A stretch of DNA of 64,000 nt, from the NCBI GenBank assembly GCA_000727475.1, contig KL647315.1:1390826-1454825 (forward strand). Direction: 5' to 3'. Both the position numbers and the translations under genes were made by a program. The notes under the pieces are model-generated. The model saw only the letters and a program-made list of their open reading frames with translations. It made no database searches and was not told where the DNA came from. Positions 23,101-37,200 of this stretch are shown here, in pieces. Positions within the stretch are counted from its first letter, which is position 1. The number at the start of each line of letters is the position of its first letter. Origin of the DNA: Sarcocystis neurona (Eukaryota; Apicomplexa; Conoidasida; Eucoccidiorida; Sarcocystidae).

Positions 23101-26100
23101 CCATCTCCCTCTCGTCTGGCTGTCGCAGTCGCTCGGCAGTCAACAAATATCCTTCTACTGCGAGCCGCTCCCAGGTGCATGCGCTTCCCTCCTCATCTTC
23201 GCGGCTGCCACCGAGCGCGCCGCCTCCTGCAGCAGAAGGCACCAGCAACGCCTGCTGCAACGCGCGGAACGCAGCAGAATCAACAGCAGCCGACGGCGCC
23301 GCTCGCCCGCAAGCGACGCGGCGGCCCCACCGCAGCAGATCGCGGATAGTCATGAACCCCTGCGACCCTGCGAAGACCTGCGCAGCAGCAGCAACAGCAG
23401 CAGCAACAGCAGACAGCAGCAGCAGACAGACATGCACAGAACGGGGCAGCACGTGGAATGCAGAGCGGCAGGCTCCACCACGCGGCAGCATGCGCCGCAG
23501 TCGCACACACACGCCAGCGTGAAGCGCATGCCTGCGCATGTCTTCCTGTCTAGACACTCCCAACGCTTGGCGCTACGCGCATGCACGCCTGCGAGCTAGC
23601 TAAATCTACACGGACGACGAGAGCCAGCACAGCAATTTTGACGTCGTCATCCGCAGTAATATGTTTCCACCCGTAAGAAGAGTTTGTCTGTATTTGTTTG
23701 GGCCAGGCCCGGCGCTGCACGACAGAAAAAAGCAGCAACGGCACTTGCCGTGCCCGGTCAACCCGCAACAGCGAGACCCACGCAGCAGCAGCAGCAGCAC
23801 CTCTCTCACACATACTCAGACCTGCAGCAGCACTTCTGAAGCGCGCAAGGCAGCAGAAAAAAGCGCTGGGGCATGCATGCGCAAATGGCGGTAGCTCTCT
23901 CTCATACGTACACGCGGAAACTTCGCGGCAGCAGCAGCACATCTGATGACCATCCAGCGCACGTACGCACGCAGGAGTAGCAGCTCTCGCACACATACAC
24001 CCAGCAGAAGCAGCAACAGAAGGACGCGAGACGCAGATTGCGGCACGTGAGGACGGCACCGCAGCTGTGCGGTGGTGCAGCGCCGCTAGAGAGCGGGAAG
24101 CGGACACGTGCAGCAGCTGAGGACGAAGAGCAGCAGCAGCAGCAGGCAAAGAAATGCCTGTAAGAGAGAGAAAGTCAGTCACCGCGACGGCGTGCGCACG
24201 ACGCAGCCGCAGCACACCCCATCACCTCGGCTGCAGCAGCTGCAGCAGGAGGAAGTAACCACGACAGAACGCAGCTTCAGCAAAGACGGACTGTTGTACC
24301 GCCGCGGGAAATGCAGCAGCATCCGAGCCGTGTGCTGCTCCTCTGTCTAGCGAGTTCCCCACATTGCCCGGCAGCTACATGCCCAAACGTTGTCGATAAA
24401 TACAGACACGAGACCAGCACGCCGACGTGCAAATGTTGCGGCCCACGTACACGTCACCACACAACCACGTGTGCACAGAAAAAAAAGGAGACGGGGAGAC
24501 GGCGAGCGAGAAGGTGAGGAGGAGACGGAGACACACAAAGAGCGAGACAGAGATGAAAACAGAGGAAGAAAAGTAGACCAATATAGACACATAGGCGTGT
24601 GGGAGTGGCGAAGAGAGGAGACTTTTCGGGTGTACGTACAGCAGCACGAGATCTGCGCGTGGCTAGCTCGTTGTACACCGCAAGCATGGCAGCCGCTCGA
24701 GATGCAGGCAGGCAGCAGCGGTGCTGCAGCATGTAGCAGAGGTCGTCGTAGGCGAACGGCGGGAAAAAGAGCTGCGTAAAGCGGTTCCTGAATGCGGCCG
24801 AAAGTTCCTTCCTTCCGCCGTAGCTGCTGCCGCTGCTGCTGCCTCCTGCCGCCGGATTCTGCGTCGCGAAGAGCAAAAAATCTGCATGCGCCTTCACGAC
24901 CATATTCCTCTCCGCCACCTGCAACTCCCTGTTGTCGTCGAGCAGCCGATTCAACGCTGCAGCAGCACCAGCAGCAACACAGCAGCAGCAGCAACAGAGT
25001 GACAGCACAAGCGACACAGCAGGAGCGATACAGCACCAGCAGCAACAGAGTAACAGCGAACTGACACAGCAGGAGCGATACAGCACCAGCAGCAGCAACA
25101 GAGCGGTAGCAAGTGCGATGCAGCGGCAGCAACAGCGCGGTAGCAGGAACGATACAGCGACACCAGCAGCAGCGCCAGCAACAGAGCAGCAGCAGCAGCA
25201 GTCCAGCAGCAGCACTGGCAGCACAACAGCCGCTGCAGAGGCGACGCAGCAGCACCAGCAGCAACAGCGCAGTGGCGGGAGCGATACAGCTGCAGCGGCA
25301 GCAAGGGCACTAGCACGAGCAACACAACAGCAGCGGTAGCAACAGCAATACAGGAGCAGCACACGCGCAAGAGTGCATCTGGGGGCAAGAGCAGCAGAAC
25401 AGCAGCACTATGACTAGAACAGCAGCTGCAACCGACCCCCGGTGGCAACCAGAGACACGACTAGCACGAAGCAGCAGCACACAGCGCAACACAATTTCCG
25501 CAGCAGCAACAGCAGCAATACAGAAGCTGCTTCACAGCCAGCAGCCGCAGTCATACAAACGCAGCATGCGTACGGCCAGCCGCAGCAGCCACGTAGAGAG
25601 CAGCAGGCGCGGGCCGATCCGGCGGGCACCAGCAAGATCGGCAACACGTGAGAAGCAGTACGAACAAGCCGGCAGCACGGGCCACGACAGAAGCAGCAGC
25701 AGCGAGAACGCACCTTCTGTAGCACCACAAGGATAGCAGCTGCAGCGCAGCAGCAGGGGCAGCAGCGCGTCAGCAAAAACAACGACCCCACGGAGCACCG
25801 GCACGTCGCAGAGATAAAACGCAGCACGTGCAACGAGCAAACCTTGCAAAATGCGGCACAGGATCGCAGCAGCAGACGCGAGGCAATCACCGGGACGGCA
25901 GCAGCAGAAGCGATGACCCGCGGGGCAGCGACAGCAGCAGCAGCAAATGCGACTACTCACGGGGCACAGCGACAGCAGCGGCAGCAGACGCGACAAACCC
26001 CCCGGCGCAGTAGCAACAGCAACAGCAGAAGCGATGGGCGGCGGGGGCAGGAGCAGGTGACGACCTGCGGTAGAGAGAAAGAGCAGGGCAAGTCACGTCT

Positions 26101-28240
26101 ACGTACCTTCGAGCGCTTCTGACGGGGCCAGATTTAACTCGTCTATCAGAACCCAGTGTCCCTGGCGAGCAGCAGCAACGAGCGGGCCCTCGGCGAAGAC
26201 AAGTTCACCGGTGGCAGCAGCAGCGACGTACTGGCCAACATATTCGTGGATATCTGTGTGCTCGTGATTATTGATGCGAAGCAGCGCATGGCCTGTTATA
26301 GCTGCAAGAAAACAAAGAATCGACGTTTTGCCTGCCGACGTGGGGCCCTCGAGCAGCACTGCCGAGTTGCTGCCTGAGACGTGCCGCGCAAGCTGCTGCA
26401 GCTGCTCCCGGACACACGGCGTCACGGCGAAGGACGCATGCGCCGCAGCTAGGTCGATCGGGTGTGGGCCTGTACGCGCATGCAGCAGCAGCAACAGCAG
26501 CGAAAATGGCGCAGGTCGCCCCAGGAAAGACCGCAGCAGCAGGTCACCGGACAACGTCGGGAGGCAACACCAAATGAAGAGGGAGACAAATGGTACACAG
26601 GAGAAAGGCGCACACAAAAACTCCCGCCCCCGCGCCCCTGCTCTTTCGGACTGTAAACCTAACCCATCCCTTTCTATCTATCTAGCTACTCAAACCTATA
26701 AATATCACCTATATAGATGGCATACATATGTATTCAGCCACACACACATGCATATACACATATATATATGTCTTGCCCATCACACCTCTATACATCCATA
26801 TAGGCTAAATACGTTTGTATTCAGCCACACACACATGCACATATACATATATATATATATATATATAGCTACTCATACATATACACAGGTTGATTACATC
26901 TGTGTTCAGCAACATACACACGCATATATACATGTATATATATATGTCTAGCCACCCATACCCATATATAGGTGGAATACATCTGTATTCAGCCGCCCAC
27001 GTACAGACGCATACACGTATATACACATATATCCCCTCATTTCTACGTGCATCCATACGTCCATATATATGTGTGTATATAGTAGGAGAAAAGGAGGAAG
27101 TGTTGGTGGGGAGAGCGGAAGCAAGGGCATGCAGCAGCAGAAGTGAAAAGGACGACGCGCAGCTCGAAGCAGAGAAGGCGAGGCACCCCCACCGCAGCAG
27201 CAACGCGCAGAGAAGTGAGACGAAGAGGGCAGCAAAAGGAGACGCACGGGCCGGCAGGAGACACACGGGCCAGCAAAAGGAGACACGCAGCCAGCAAAAG
27301 GAGATACACGGGCCAGAGACAGAGACAGAAAGCGACGACCACAGACCGGCAGCAGGCCGTCGACGTGGCGCGCCAGCTTCTGACAGCAGAAGAAGAGGAA
27401 GCCGAAGAAGGGCAGCCAGTGCAACTCCCGCAGAAAGGGAGAGCGAAAGCGCATGCAGACGCCGAAGAAATGAAGGGTGACAGCAGCGCCAACGTGGAGC
27501 AGCGCAACGCTTCAGCGAAGCTGCCCCCTACATACTCAAAAACAGCAACACGCAAACTGGCAGCCACATACGCAGCAGCTCCCACACCCACCTACATACA
27601 TACACACACATACATACATATACATATATATATATATAGATATGCACGTATCTATACATAGAAGCACATATACACATATACGTATATTACACATATCAAT
27701 ATACCCATATACATATATATATGTTATACACTTACTTAGAGATGCAAAGACATATATACATATATGTATACTAAGCACATCAATATACACATATATATAC
27801 ATATACATGCATACACACGTATGTATACACAGACATATATACGTACGTACAGGTATAATATATATATATGCACAGACAAACACATATACATATACGTATA
27901 TCACGCACATCAATACATATATATATACATGCATAGATATAGAGAGAGAAACACATATATACATATGCCTATATTGAAAACATTGAAATGTATATACACA
28001 CCAGAAAGGAGGCCGTGGAGAGAACCCGGCACTCCCCGGGTGGACAACTTACTCATCTACAGTGATGTACATATACATATATATGTATACATATATATAT
28101 ACACATACATATATACATATATATATATAGAGAGATATACGTACAGGTGAGGACACTCTGAAGAGAATGAGTTGATCTCGGGCTGTACCCGCTTTGACCC
28201 ACCTCTACCTATAGATCTACCCACTCATACATACACACAT

Positions 28241-28271
<31 letters not shown>

Positions 28272-31200
28272 CTAACATATATATTATAGTGTGGGGAGAG
28301 TGATATAATATTTGGGTGTACGAGTCACCCATCCATATCGATTCATTCAGCCACCCATCCCTACGCATCTATACGCACGTAAGTACACATACATATATAT
28401 ACGCATATACACATGCATATATACATACACACTACCATATATATATGTATATAGCGGGCGGGAGACAAGAAAGGAAATAAAAGTCGACATTACTTTCTGG
28501 CGGCAAGGGAACACCCGCGTGGACACGAAGAAGACGAAGACGCGCAGAGAGTCCGCTGCGCTCCCGAGCGAGAGACGGGGAGAGACGGAGACACCGAGGC
28601 AGCGACGGAGACACAGGCAGGAACTGGAAGTAACAGGAGGAGAAAAAAAAGTGTCGTGTCCCTCTGCTGCAGAATGCTGACCCCGGGTGCTGCTGCTGCT
28701 GGTGGTGCTCCTCCTCCTGCTGGTGCTGCTGCTGCTGGTGCTGCTCCTGCTGCTGGTGCTGCTCCTGCTGCTGGTGCTGCTCCTGCTGCTGGTGCTCCTC
28801 CTGCTGCTGCTGGTGCTGCTGCTGGTGGTGCTCCTGCTGCTCCAGGAGGAGGTGGAGATGTGTGTGGGATACTCACCTGCTTTGATCCAGTATCCTTCTA
28901 CTTTGACGTAGGCAACACCTGCGGCAGGATCTCCGTCCCGGTATGCAAATTCAACGTCAGCCATGCCCTGCGCTAACGCTCCTGCTGTTGCTGCTTTTCT
29001 CGCTCCTGCTGCTGCAGCCGCTTTCCTGGCGGGCGTCGCTGTTGCGAGCGCAGAGCCCACTGCCCCGCGGCCGCTGCTGCCACCGCCGACACGTCGCTGC
29101 AGAAAATCGACCACGTACGCTCGACTCCTGGGGTGTAGAGACACCGCAAACGCGTCCTGCATGCCGTCGAGCAACGCCGTCTGCAGGTTGCTTGGGCGAT
29201 GCACGCGCGTCACGGTGTTTCTCGCATGCAGCAGCGCTCGCGTCAGCGTTCTCATCGAGTACGACGGCGGCCGGTTGCTGCCGTCTAGCAGCTCACCTGT
29301 CGCCTGCTGACGTTTCAGGTGTATGTACACCTCAGCGATCGCGCGTCCTGGGGGATGTGGGGTCACCGGCAATAGCAGCGTTTCTACGACATGCGCGATG
29401 TCCCCGATCGCCAGCATCTCGTCTACGTACACCTCTGTGAAACGCTGCCGAACATTTATCGGAAGCTCCTTCTTGCCTGCCCCTGCGCTGCTGCTGCTCG
29501 CCCAAATTGCTGCTGTTGCTGCCACTGCCGCTTCTTCTACTTCCTCTCCTCTATCCTCGCCTCTCCCGTTACTCGGCCCTCGGGCGCCATATGCAAGCGA
29601 CGATGACGCAGAAAACCAACTGCTGCTACTGCTGCTGCTGCCTCGGCCCCTACCCGGCTCCGCTGGGTCTGTGCCGGACAGTCGCGAGCAGCCAGTGCCA
29701 TGCGGCTGCTGCTGCTTCTCCTCCCGCACCTGCGTCTCTGTCCCACACCGCGCGCTCTGTCCTGCAAGCGCGAGGGGCGGCAGCCCGCGCAGCGGAGGAT
29801 TCATGCACGCGAATAAACGAAAGTTCGGGTGGACCTGGACGCATGCATTGCTGCCACTCTCAAGAAGCCACATCGGCTGCGTCGGGTCGTCCAGCAGCCC
29901 CAGGAGCCGCTGCAGCACGTCGGCAGCAGCCAGATTTATTTCATCAAGCAGCAGCCAGTGTCCCTCGCGGATTGCCTTCAACAGCACACCTTCGCGGAAG
30001 GCAAACTTCAGGCGGGGACTGCTAGGTCCTGCTGCTCTTTCCACGGCTGCTACTCGCTCCTCTGCACCCTCTGCTCCTGCAGCAGCACCTCCTGGCTCTT
30101 CTTTTCTTGCAGGTGCGACGCCGTCTGCTGCCGTCCTCGCTGCTGCCGCCGTCGCTGCTGCCGCTGCTCCTCGACCTCCCGCCGCTTCTGCCTGCTGCGC
30201 CTCGGCGACACCGCTGCTGCTGCCGGTACTCGTCCCACGCAGCCCCCGGAGAAATGCCGTGGCAAAGCCAGGGGCTCTGCTGCTGTCAGCAATCAGGATC
30301 GGGTCGCTTAGCAAGTGTGCGCATCTGCGACGCAGCCTGCGCCAACGTGCTGCTGCTGCGCTGCTCAGACACATGCCTCCCTCCTCCGGCCTGGCTTCGT
30401 CGACTTCTTCTTCTGTCGGAACCCATGCTGCTGACGCGCCAGGGCCGGCGGCAGCAGACGACCTCGTCGCTGCTGCAGCGCGCGGGACTGACCCCGCGAC
30501 GGTATGAAGCGAGGCGCCTGCTGCATACAACAAGTCAGACTGCGAGGCAAGCCACGCCTCGGCGATCCATGCAGTCTCGCTGATCACTTCGAGTAGCACC
30601 GCGAAGGCGCGACGGCGCAGCAGCTGCTCGCCTCTCGATCGTAGGAATCGGCAGCAGGCGTGCAGCTGCAGCAGCAGTCTATCTGTGGGGTGGTTCTGGG
30701 TACTTCCTGGAGACCAGGAGCTGCTGCTGCTATTCCTGCTTCGAGTCTCCCCACGAGCATCCAGTACTCTAGCGTCTGCCTCCGCGTCGCCGGCATCTGC
30801 TGCTGCTGCAGCAGCATCAGACGCAGCTCGTCGCTCTCCCGCACCAGCAGACCGCAGAGAACTCGACGCTTCGTCGTCTCCGTCCTCCGGCGGTTCACAA
30901 CTCGCTGCTGCTGCTGGAGCTGTTCTTCTTCTTTTCTTATTCTTCGGGTTTAACAGAGCTGCTGCGCCAGAGACGCCCTGCTTTTTGCTGCCAGTCGTCC
31001 CGTTGCTGCTGCTGCAGCTCCAGATCGACTCAGCAGGGCCTCGTGCCGGCTTCTTCTCTGTCTCCTGCTGCTGCTGCTGCAGCGCTCCTATCTGCAGCCT
31101 CTGTTCACCAAGCGCCTGCTGCTGTTCTCGTTGCGACTGCATCTGCCCCTCCGCCGGCTCCTGCGACTTTTCCGGGGTGTCCTCCTGACGTTGTTGCTCT

Positions 31201-34200
31201 TGCTCGGTGTCGCGGTCCTGCTCCTGCTGCTGTCGCAAGATGAACTGCAGTCTCTGCAGGCACTCCGTCCATAGCCCCCGGACGCATGACGACGGTCCTT
31301 CGTCGACTCGCCACGCCCCAAGTAAATCTGCTGCTTCCGTCTGCTCAGAAAAATTGAACACCAGCAGCTCTGCTCCGGCGAGCTGCGCCAGATACGCTAC
31401 TAGGGCAGTCTTGCCGCATCCTGTGTCTCCCACTAGCAGCACGGGCTCACGGTAGACGACGCAGCCGGCCAGCTGCTGCAGCAGCCGCTGCTGTCCGGCG
31501 CTCGGCGAGAAGCCGCAGGAAGAAGAACTCCCCATGGCAGCCGCCGCAGCCGGAAGTGCGAGACTTGCCGCAGGTGAAGACGCTGTTGCCGCAGCAGCGG
31601 GACGAGAAGAAGACTGCGTCGCGGCCGCAGCAGCAGAAGAACGGTGGTAGACAAACGAAGTTCCTGTACGGAGAACAGAAGAAGGAAAAGCAGCTGAACC
31701 AGGGACAGCCGCAGCAGAAAGTTCGTTCACACATGCGGCGAAGGCAGGCCAGATAGATCCGGTCGCGGCAGCCCCTGCTACCGCTGAGTCCTCGGGTAGG
31801 ACAGTCCCTGCTGCTGCCGCGATACGATGCTGCTGGAGGGGGCGCGTCTGGAGTGCATACACTCCAACTTGAAGGAGACGCGTGGGTGCCGGAGGAGAAG
31901 GAGAAGGACGCGGAGAAGTAGCAGCACCAGCAGCCGCCATCCCTACAGTCGGTCCCGAAGAAACAGACCCTGCCGCAAAAGGCAGAGCAGCACCAGGACG
32001 CGCAGCAACAGCAGCAGCGGCAACGTACGAGATGCTTGGCTGCTCCTGCTGCAGAAGAAAGTGAACCAGGGAGGTGTCTAGACACCAGACTTTGGCAAAT
32101 GCCACTGCCGCGGCCTGTCGAGCCCAGGGCGCACCGACGCATGCAAACAAAACAGCGACAGCCGCCCGCAGCACCAACAGCCGCAGCTCCTCGGTCAAAT
32201 ACCCCTGCTGCAGACGTCCTGCTGCTTCGCTCTCCACACGTCTGCAGAGCTTCACGAAGTCTCGCAGGACGATCGAACGCCCTCCCGTCGCGCGCCCCAG
32301 CAGCGCCAGTCCTTCCACGAGATCCTCCTCCGCGAGGGCCGCAGTGGCTGCTGCTGCTGCGGGGGGCAGCAGTGCGGCTCTGCCTGCTGCTGCTGCAGCA
32401 AGCACGACGCTGTCTAGGAGTCTTGCCGCTTCCCCCTGCAGTGCCGGGAAGCGCTGTTGTACGAGCAGCAGCATCTCAGCACGGCTCGGATGCGCGAGGT
32501 GTACAGACACCCAGTCGTGCAGGAACGCAGAAGGAAGCGCTGCAGCAGCCGGCGGCGGTTCGAACAGCTCCAGCAGCAACTCCTGTCGTCCACTCGCTGC
32601 TGCTTCCCAAGCCTCCCGTATCGCCTCCTTCTGCTTCTGCAGCTCATCCTCTTTCTCCTGACTATTCCCGCCCGCGTCAACTGCTGCACGAGGAACTTTC
32701 CTCTTCCCCGCACGGCTGCTGCTCCTGCCACTGCTGCTGTCTGCTCCCTGGCTCCCACACAGCTGCTGCTGCTGCGGCTTTGCTGCGCCCATGTCTGCTG
32801 CAGCAACGACTAGGAACGCAGAGATGCCAGTCCACTGCCGCTCGCCCGACCCCCCCTGCGTAGCCGTCTTCCCCTGCAGACTGCTCCTGCTAGAGGACCA
32901 GCTGCTTCTCGCGATGCTGCTGCTGCTGCTCGCCGTCGTCATGGTCGCAATGAGCGCGAAGTTTTTGTGGGGTCGCAGCAAGCTGCGGCCGCGGTCCTGG
33001 AGCAGCAGACGCTTGTCGCTGGCGACGGTAGAAAGCAGTGTACGTACGCTTTCAGGGAGAGAAAGATTAATATTTTCGAAGACGCACCAGCGTCCTTCAC
33101 GCATGCAACGCGCCAGCAGCCCCTCCTGCCAGACGAAACCCTCGCCGCCCTCTCTGCTCCACACCCAGGAACCTGGAAGAAACAGCAGCAACAGCAGCAG
33201 CAGCAACAGCAGCAGCGTCAGTACCAGGACTCGCAGCACCACCAGTCGCGCAGCACCCCAACAGGGCAGCAGCCCGGGACGCACTGCCGCCGCAGACACA
33301 GCAGCAAAAGAAGCATCAGCACGCGCCGGGGAAAGAGGAGCCCCAGCAGGCCGAACAGCAGCACATAGGCTGCACACCCGCCACAGCCGGTCAAACCGGG
33401 AAGAAATCTCTCTCTCTATATATACATATATATATGTATATACACATATACATCCAATGTTGGGGATCACACGTGTGACAGCAGGGCTTGCGATACAGCG
33501 GGGCGGTAAAAACACGAGCAGAGGCCAAGAGGCAGCAACAACATGAAGAACCGCGGCAGCAGCAGCAGTGGTGGTGGCATCGAGAGCGGCGGACGTCCGC
33601 GCAGATGTGTTGCCGAAGCAGCAGCCCTACGCGCGGGATAGCCCGTTCGACAGCAGCAGCAGGAGAGCGCCAATTGATGCGGGTCAGTGATGCTGTGCGC
33701 GCGCCCCGCAGCAGCAGCAAGAGCATATCAACCCGTTTCTCTTCCGGCGCCGCGTATTCTCTCCACCTTCCTTCTTGACTCTTCCACCAGCAAACAGCAG
33801 TGCGCAGGCGACGAGAGCAGCCGACAGCAGCAGCACCACAGCAGCAGCATCACAGCAGCCCCTAGCGGCGCAAGGCCACAGACTCTTGCACGTATTCCTC
33901 CACACACACATACACACACGTCCTCGGATGTGGACAGGGGGCCACGGCATCTTCACGCATCTCCTTCCTCATCCTAGTTCCCAACGAGGAAGAGTTTGTA
34001 GAAGTGCCTGCGGCTGCCCAGCCATTCGTGTACGCAGAAGGAGACGCGGGAAGAAACATCCCCGCCTGCACGTCGGCGCATGCAGTTTTTTGATTGTTGA
34101 GATTTACACACGTATGAAGGGAAGCATCCATCCTCCCGCCCAGCTGCTACGCGTCTCCACATATGTACAGACATACACACCGGACAGAGGCGGTTTGTAT

Positions 34201-37200
34201 GTACGTGTATATATATTCGAACGAAGGTGGAACAGGCGCGCGCATGCATCGGTGGTACACACACATATATCCCTACGTATACACAGATGTACCGTAACTT
34301 ATCAAAAGTTGAGACATATACATACATAGCCACATCAAACAGTACACATACATATATGTATATGTTATATATGTGTGTACGTAGTATCATGAAGCACATA
34401 TACATACGTGCACATATATGTATATACATGTATATACATACCCATGTCAAGCGACACATACAAATATATATACACAGATATATATTGTGTACATATTAAT
34501 GAGTGCAGTACGTAGACGCATTGGTGCAGATGCCTTCTCTTACATATTAATTGAATACATACGTATATATATATACGTATACAGGGGGGCGCTCCTGAGT
34601 ACACATCCACAAGTATATAAAGTTGACTAATACACATGCATATATATATATGTAGGTTTGCATGAGCCTCGTAGGTAGACGCACTGGCGAAGACTGCATC
34701 TTTTACCTACAAATTGAACACGTATATATCTGAGTATACCTCCTCTCCACAAGTGGACCACACATATATACACATATATGTATACATATCTATATATATA
34801 TGTTGACGTACGTACCTCTTTCCAGGCTCTTCCCCACACAGTGATCACATATACATATACATATACATACATATATATATATTCGCCCACATATATACGT
34901 CTTCCCCCCACACGCTGACTACACATATCCACATATATATATATACATGTACACGTACACATGTAGATCTTCCCCACCAGCTTACTACACAGATACACAC
35001 ATATATATATATATATATGTATATATTTCCACATACACATGTAAGAGCGAGTGTCTTGTGCTGCATGTACACGTACACCTGCATATAGACGTTACGATGG
35101 AGATACGTTGAGACACACATATATGTATAAACACATATGATATATAGACGCTGATTCAGACATACGCACATATATATATATGTTTGGCTTAGGCAAGTTA
35201 TTATACATTGATAAAGATGTGTACCTATAAGTTGGCTTGCGTCGGTTTGATCATCAAGGAAGATAGAGACCGGCGGATACGGGTGATTGAGGCGTCGAGC
35301 GAGCCAACGAATGTACGCGCTTTTGCCACTTCCTGCTGCCCCATGCAGCAGCAGTGGCTGCGCCAGAAAGAAATTGCCGTGCGCTTCTGCCCCCCCCCCG
35401 CAGCAGCGTCATCCGCTGCTGCTCGGCTCCTTCCTGCTGCTGCTGCTGCGGTAGCTGCTCCTGGAGGTGCTGCCCGACGCTGTTGCTGATGCCCGCCAAG
35501 TCCTCCCGGCCGCCCGCGCTGCAGCAGCAGAGCAGGCGGTCCATCACTGCTGCTGCCAGAGGTGTCTCAACCAGAGTCAATATCGTCGAGCTGCTGCTTC
35601 CCGCCGACTCTGCTGACTCTGCTGCAGCAGATTCTTGCTGCTTCCCGTGCAAATCCGCACCGCGCGAAACACCAACGTGAAAATCCTCTGCAACGGCAGT
35701 TTCTGCTCTGTCTGCTGCTGCTACTGCTTCTTCTGCCGTACGTCTTGCTGCCGTTGCTCCTTCTCCTGTTATAGCTGCTGTTGCTGCTCCTTCTGCTGTG
35801 CGTGTTGCTACTGCTGTATTTCTTGGCGTTGGTGCACTGCCTTTGGCTGTCGCACTTCGGCTCGGTGACGTGGTCGCTCCTTCGCTTGCTGCAGGTCTGT
35901 TGGCCGCTGCTGTCATTGCTGCTGCTGCTGAAGTGGCTGTGGCTATTGCTACTCCTGCTGGTGGGGTCGCTCCCGTCCTGGCCACATACGCAGAAGCGGA
36001 GGCCGCTGTTCTCGCTGCTGTCGCTGCTTCTGCCGCTGCAGGACACACTGTTCTTCCTCCTGTTCCGACTGTTTCTGCCGCTCTTGCTGCTAGTTCTGGT
36101 CTTGCTGCTGCTGCTGCAGCGGTGTGACTGCTGCGCTCCAACAGCCGCCCTGCAGCATTCTGGGCAGGCGGAGCAGCGGCAGCAGCAGTCGGCTGGCTAA
36201 AAGCAACTGCAGCAGCTTCATCTGCAGCAGCAGCAAGTTCGCAGCAGAGGTCCCTCAGGACCGACGGGGTTACTTCCTCTGCTGTGGGCTCCGAAGCGCT
36301 TTCAATTGCTGCACCAGCAGCGTCTGCTGCAGCCACAGCAGCAGCGCCACTCCCCAGACCGCGAGCAGCGGCAGCGATAGCAGGACGCGCAGCAGTAGTA
36401 GCAGACGGCGTAGGAATAAGATGGGACGCGCGGCAGAGCATGCGAAGAGCTGTCTCTTCCCTCAAAGAGAAACAGTTTTCGTTAAAAAGGGATCGACCGA
36501 TCAACTCTTCAACATCGACACCAGCAGCAGCTAACGCTAGCCCCGCCGAATGAAGTGTCGCTACACTGCCACCACCCAGAGCAGCAGCAACAGCAGACCT
36601 CCCCTTCTGCCGTCCACGCCGACGTCCACCAGAAGAATGAAGACGCATCATTAAACGCCTCGGTTCGCTGCTGCCGTCCTCCGTATCGCCTCCGCCTCCA
36701 TTCCCCGGCTGCTGCTCTTGCTGCTCTCTCTCCTCATTACCCTCTCCTCCCTTTGTCTGTACGGCATGCGGCGCATCCGACTCTGCTTGTCGCTGCTCCT
36801 CCTCCTGCTGCTCCTCCGGCTGCTGCTCGTGTTGCCGCTCCTGCTCCTGCTCTCGCCCTTGGCGTCGACGGTGTGGCTCCTGCTGCTGCTGCTGGTCCTG
36901 CTGCTGCTGCTGCCGTCGGCGCCAGCGCTCGAGCTCTTGGCGAATCAACAGGCGCTGCTGGTGCAAGCGATGGGAGCGATGTTGCCGCAGGTAGTAAAGC
37001 GACAGCGGCAGCCTTCTGGCCTGTAGCTGCATATACAGCGTCCGGTTAACAGCCGCAAGGACTTCCCGCGGGACCTCGGCCATCGGCAGCGGGGGGGAAG
37101 GAGGCGACGGCGGTGAGGCAGCCAAGGAATGCGAGGACGTGCAGGAGAAAAATCGAGAGAACGAAGAAGCCGACAGCAGCGGGGACGAGCCAGACACAAA

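Noticed and set aside
23550..24215. 221-codon minus-strand frame as a midasin exon
   Set aside because: Human midasin passes directly from the block before it to the block after it, and both splice sites and phases agree.
26650..26672. TAAACCTAACCC as a telomere-like repeat
   Set aside because: Single imperfect occurrence without tandem copies.
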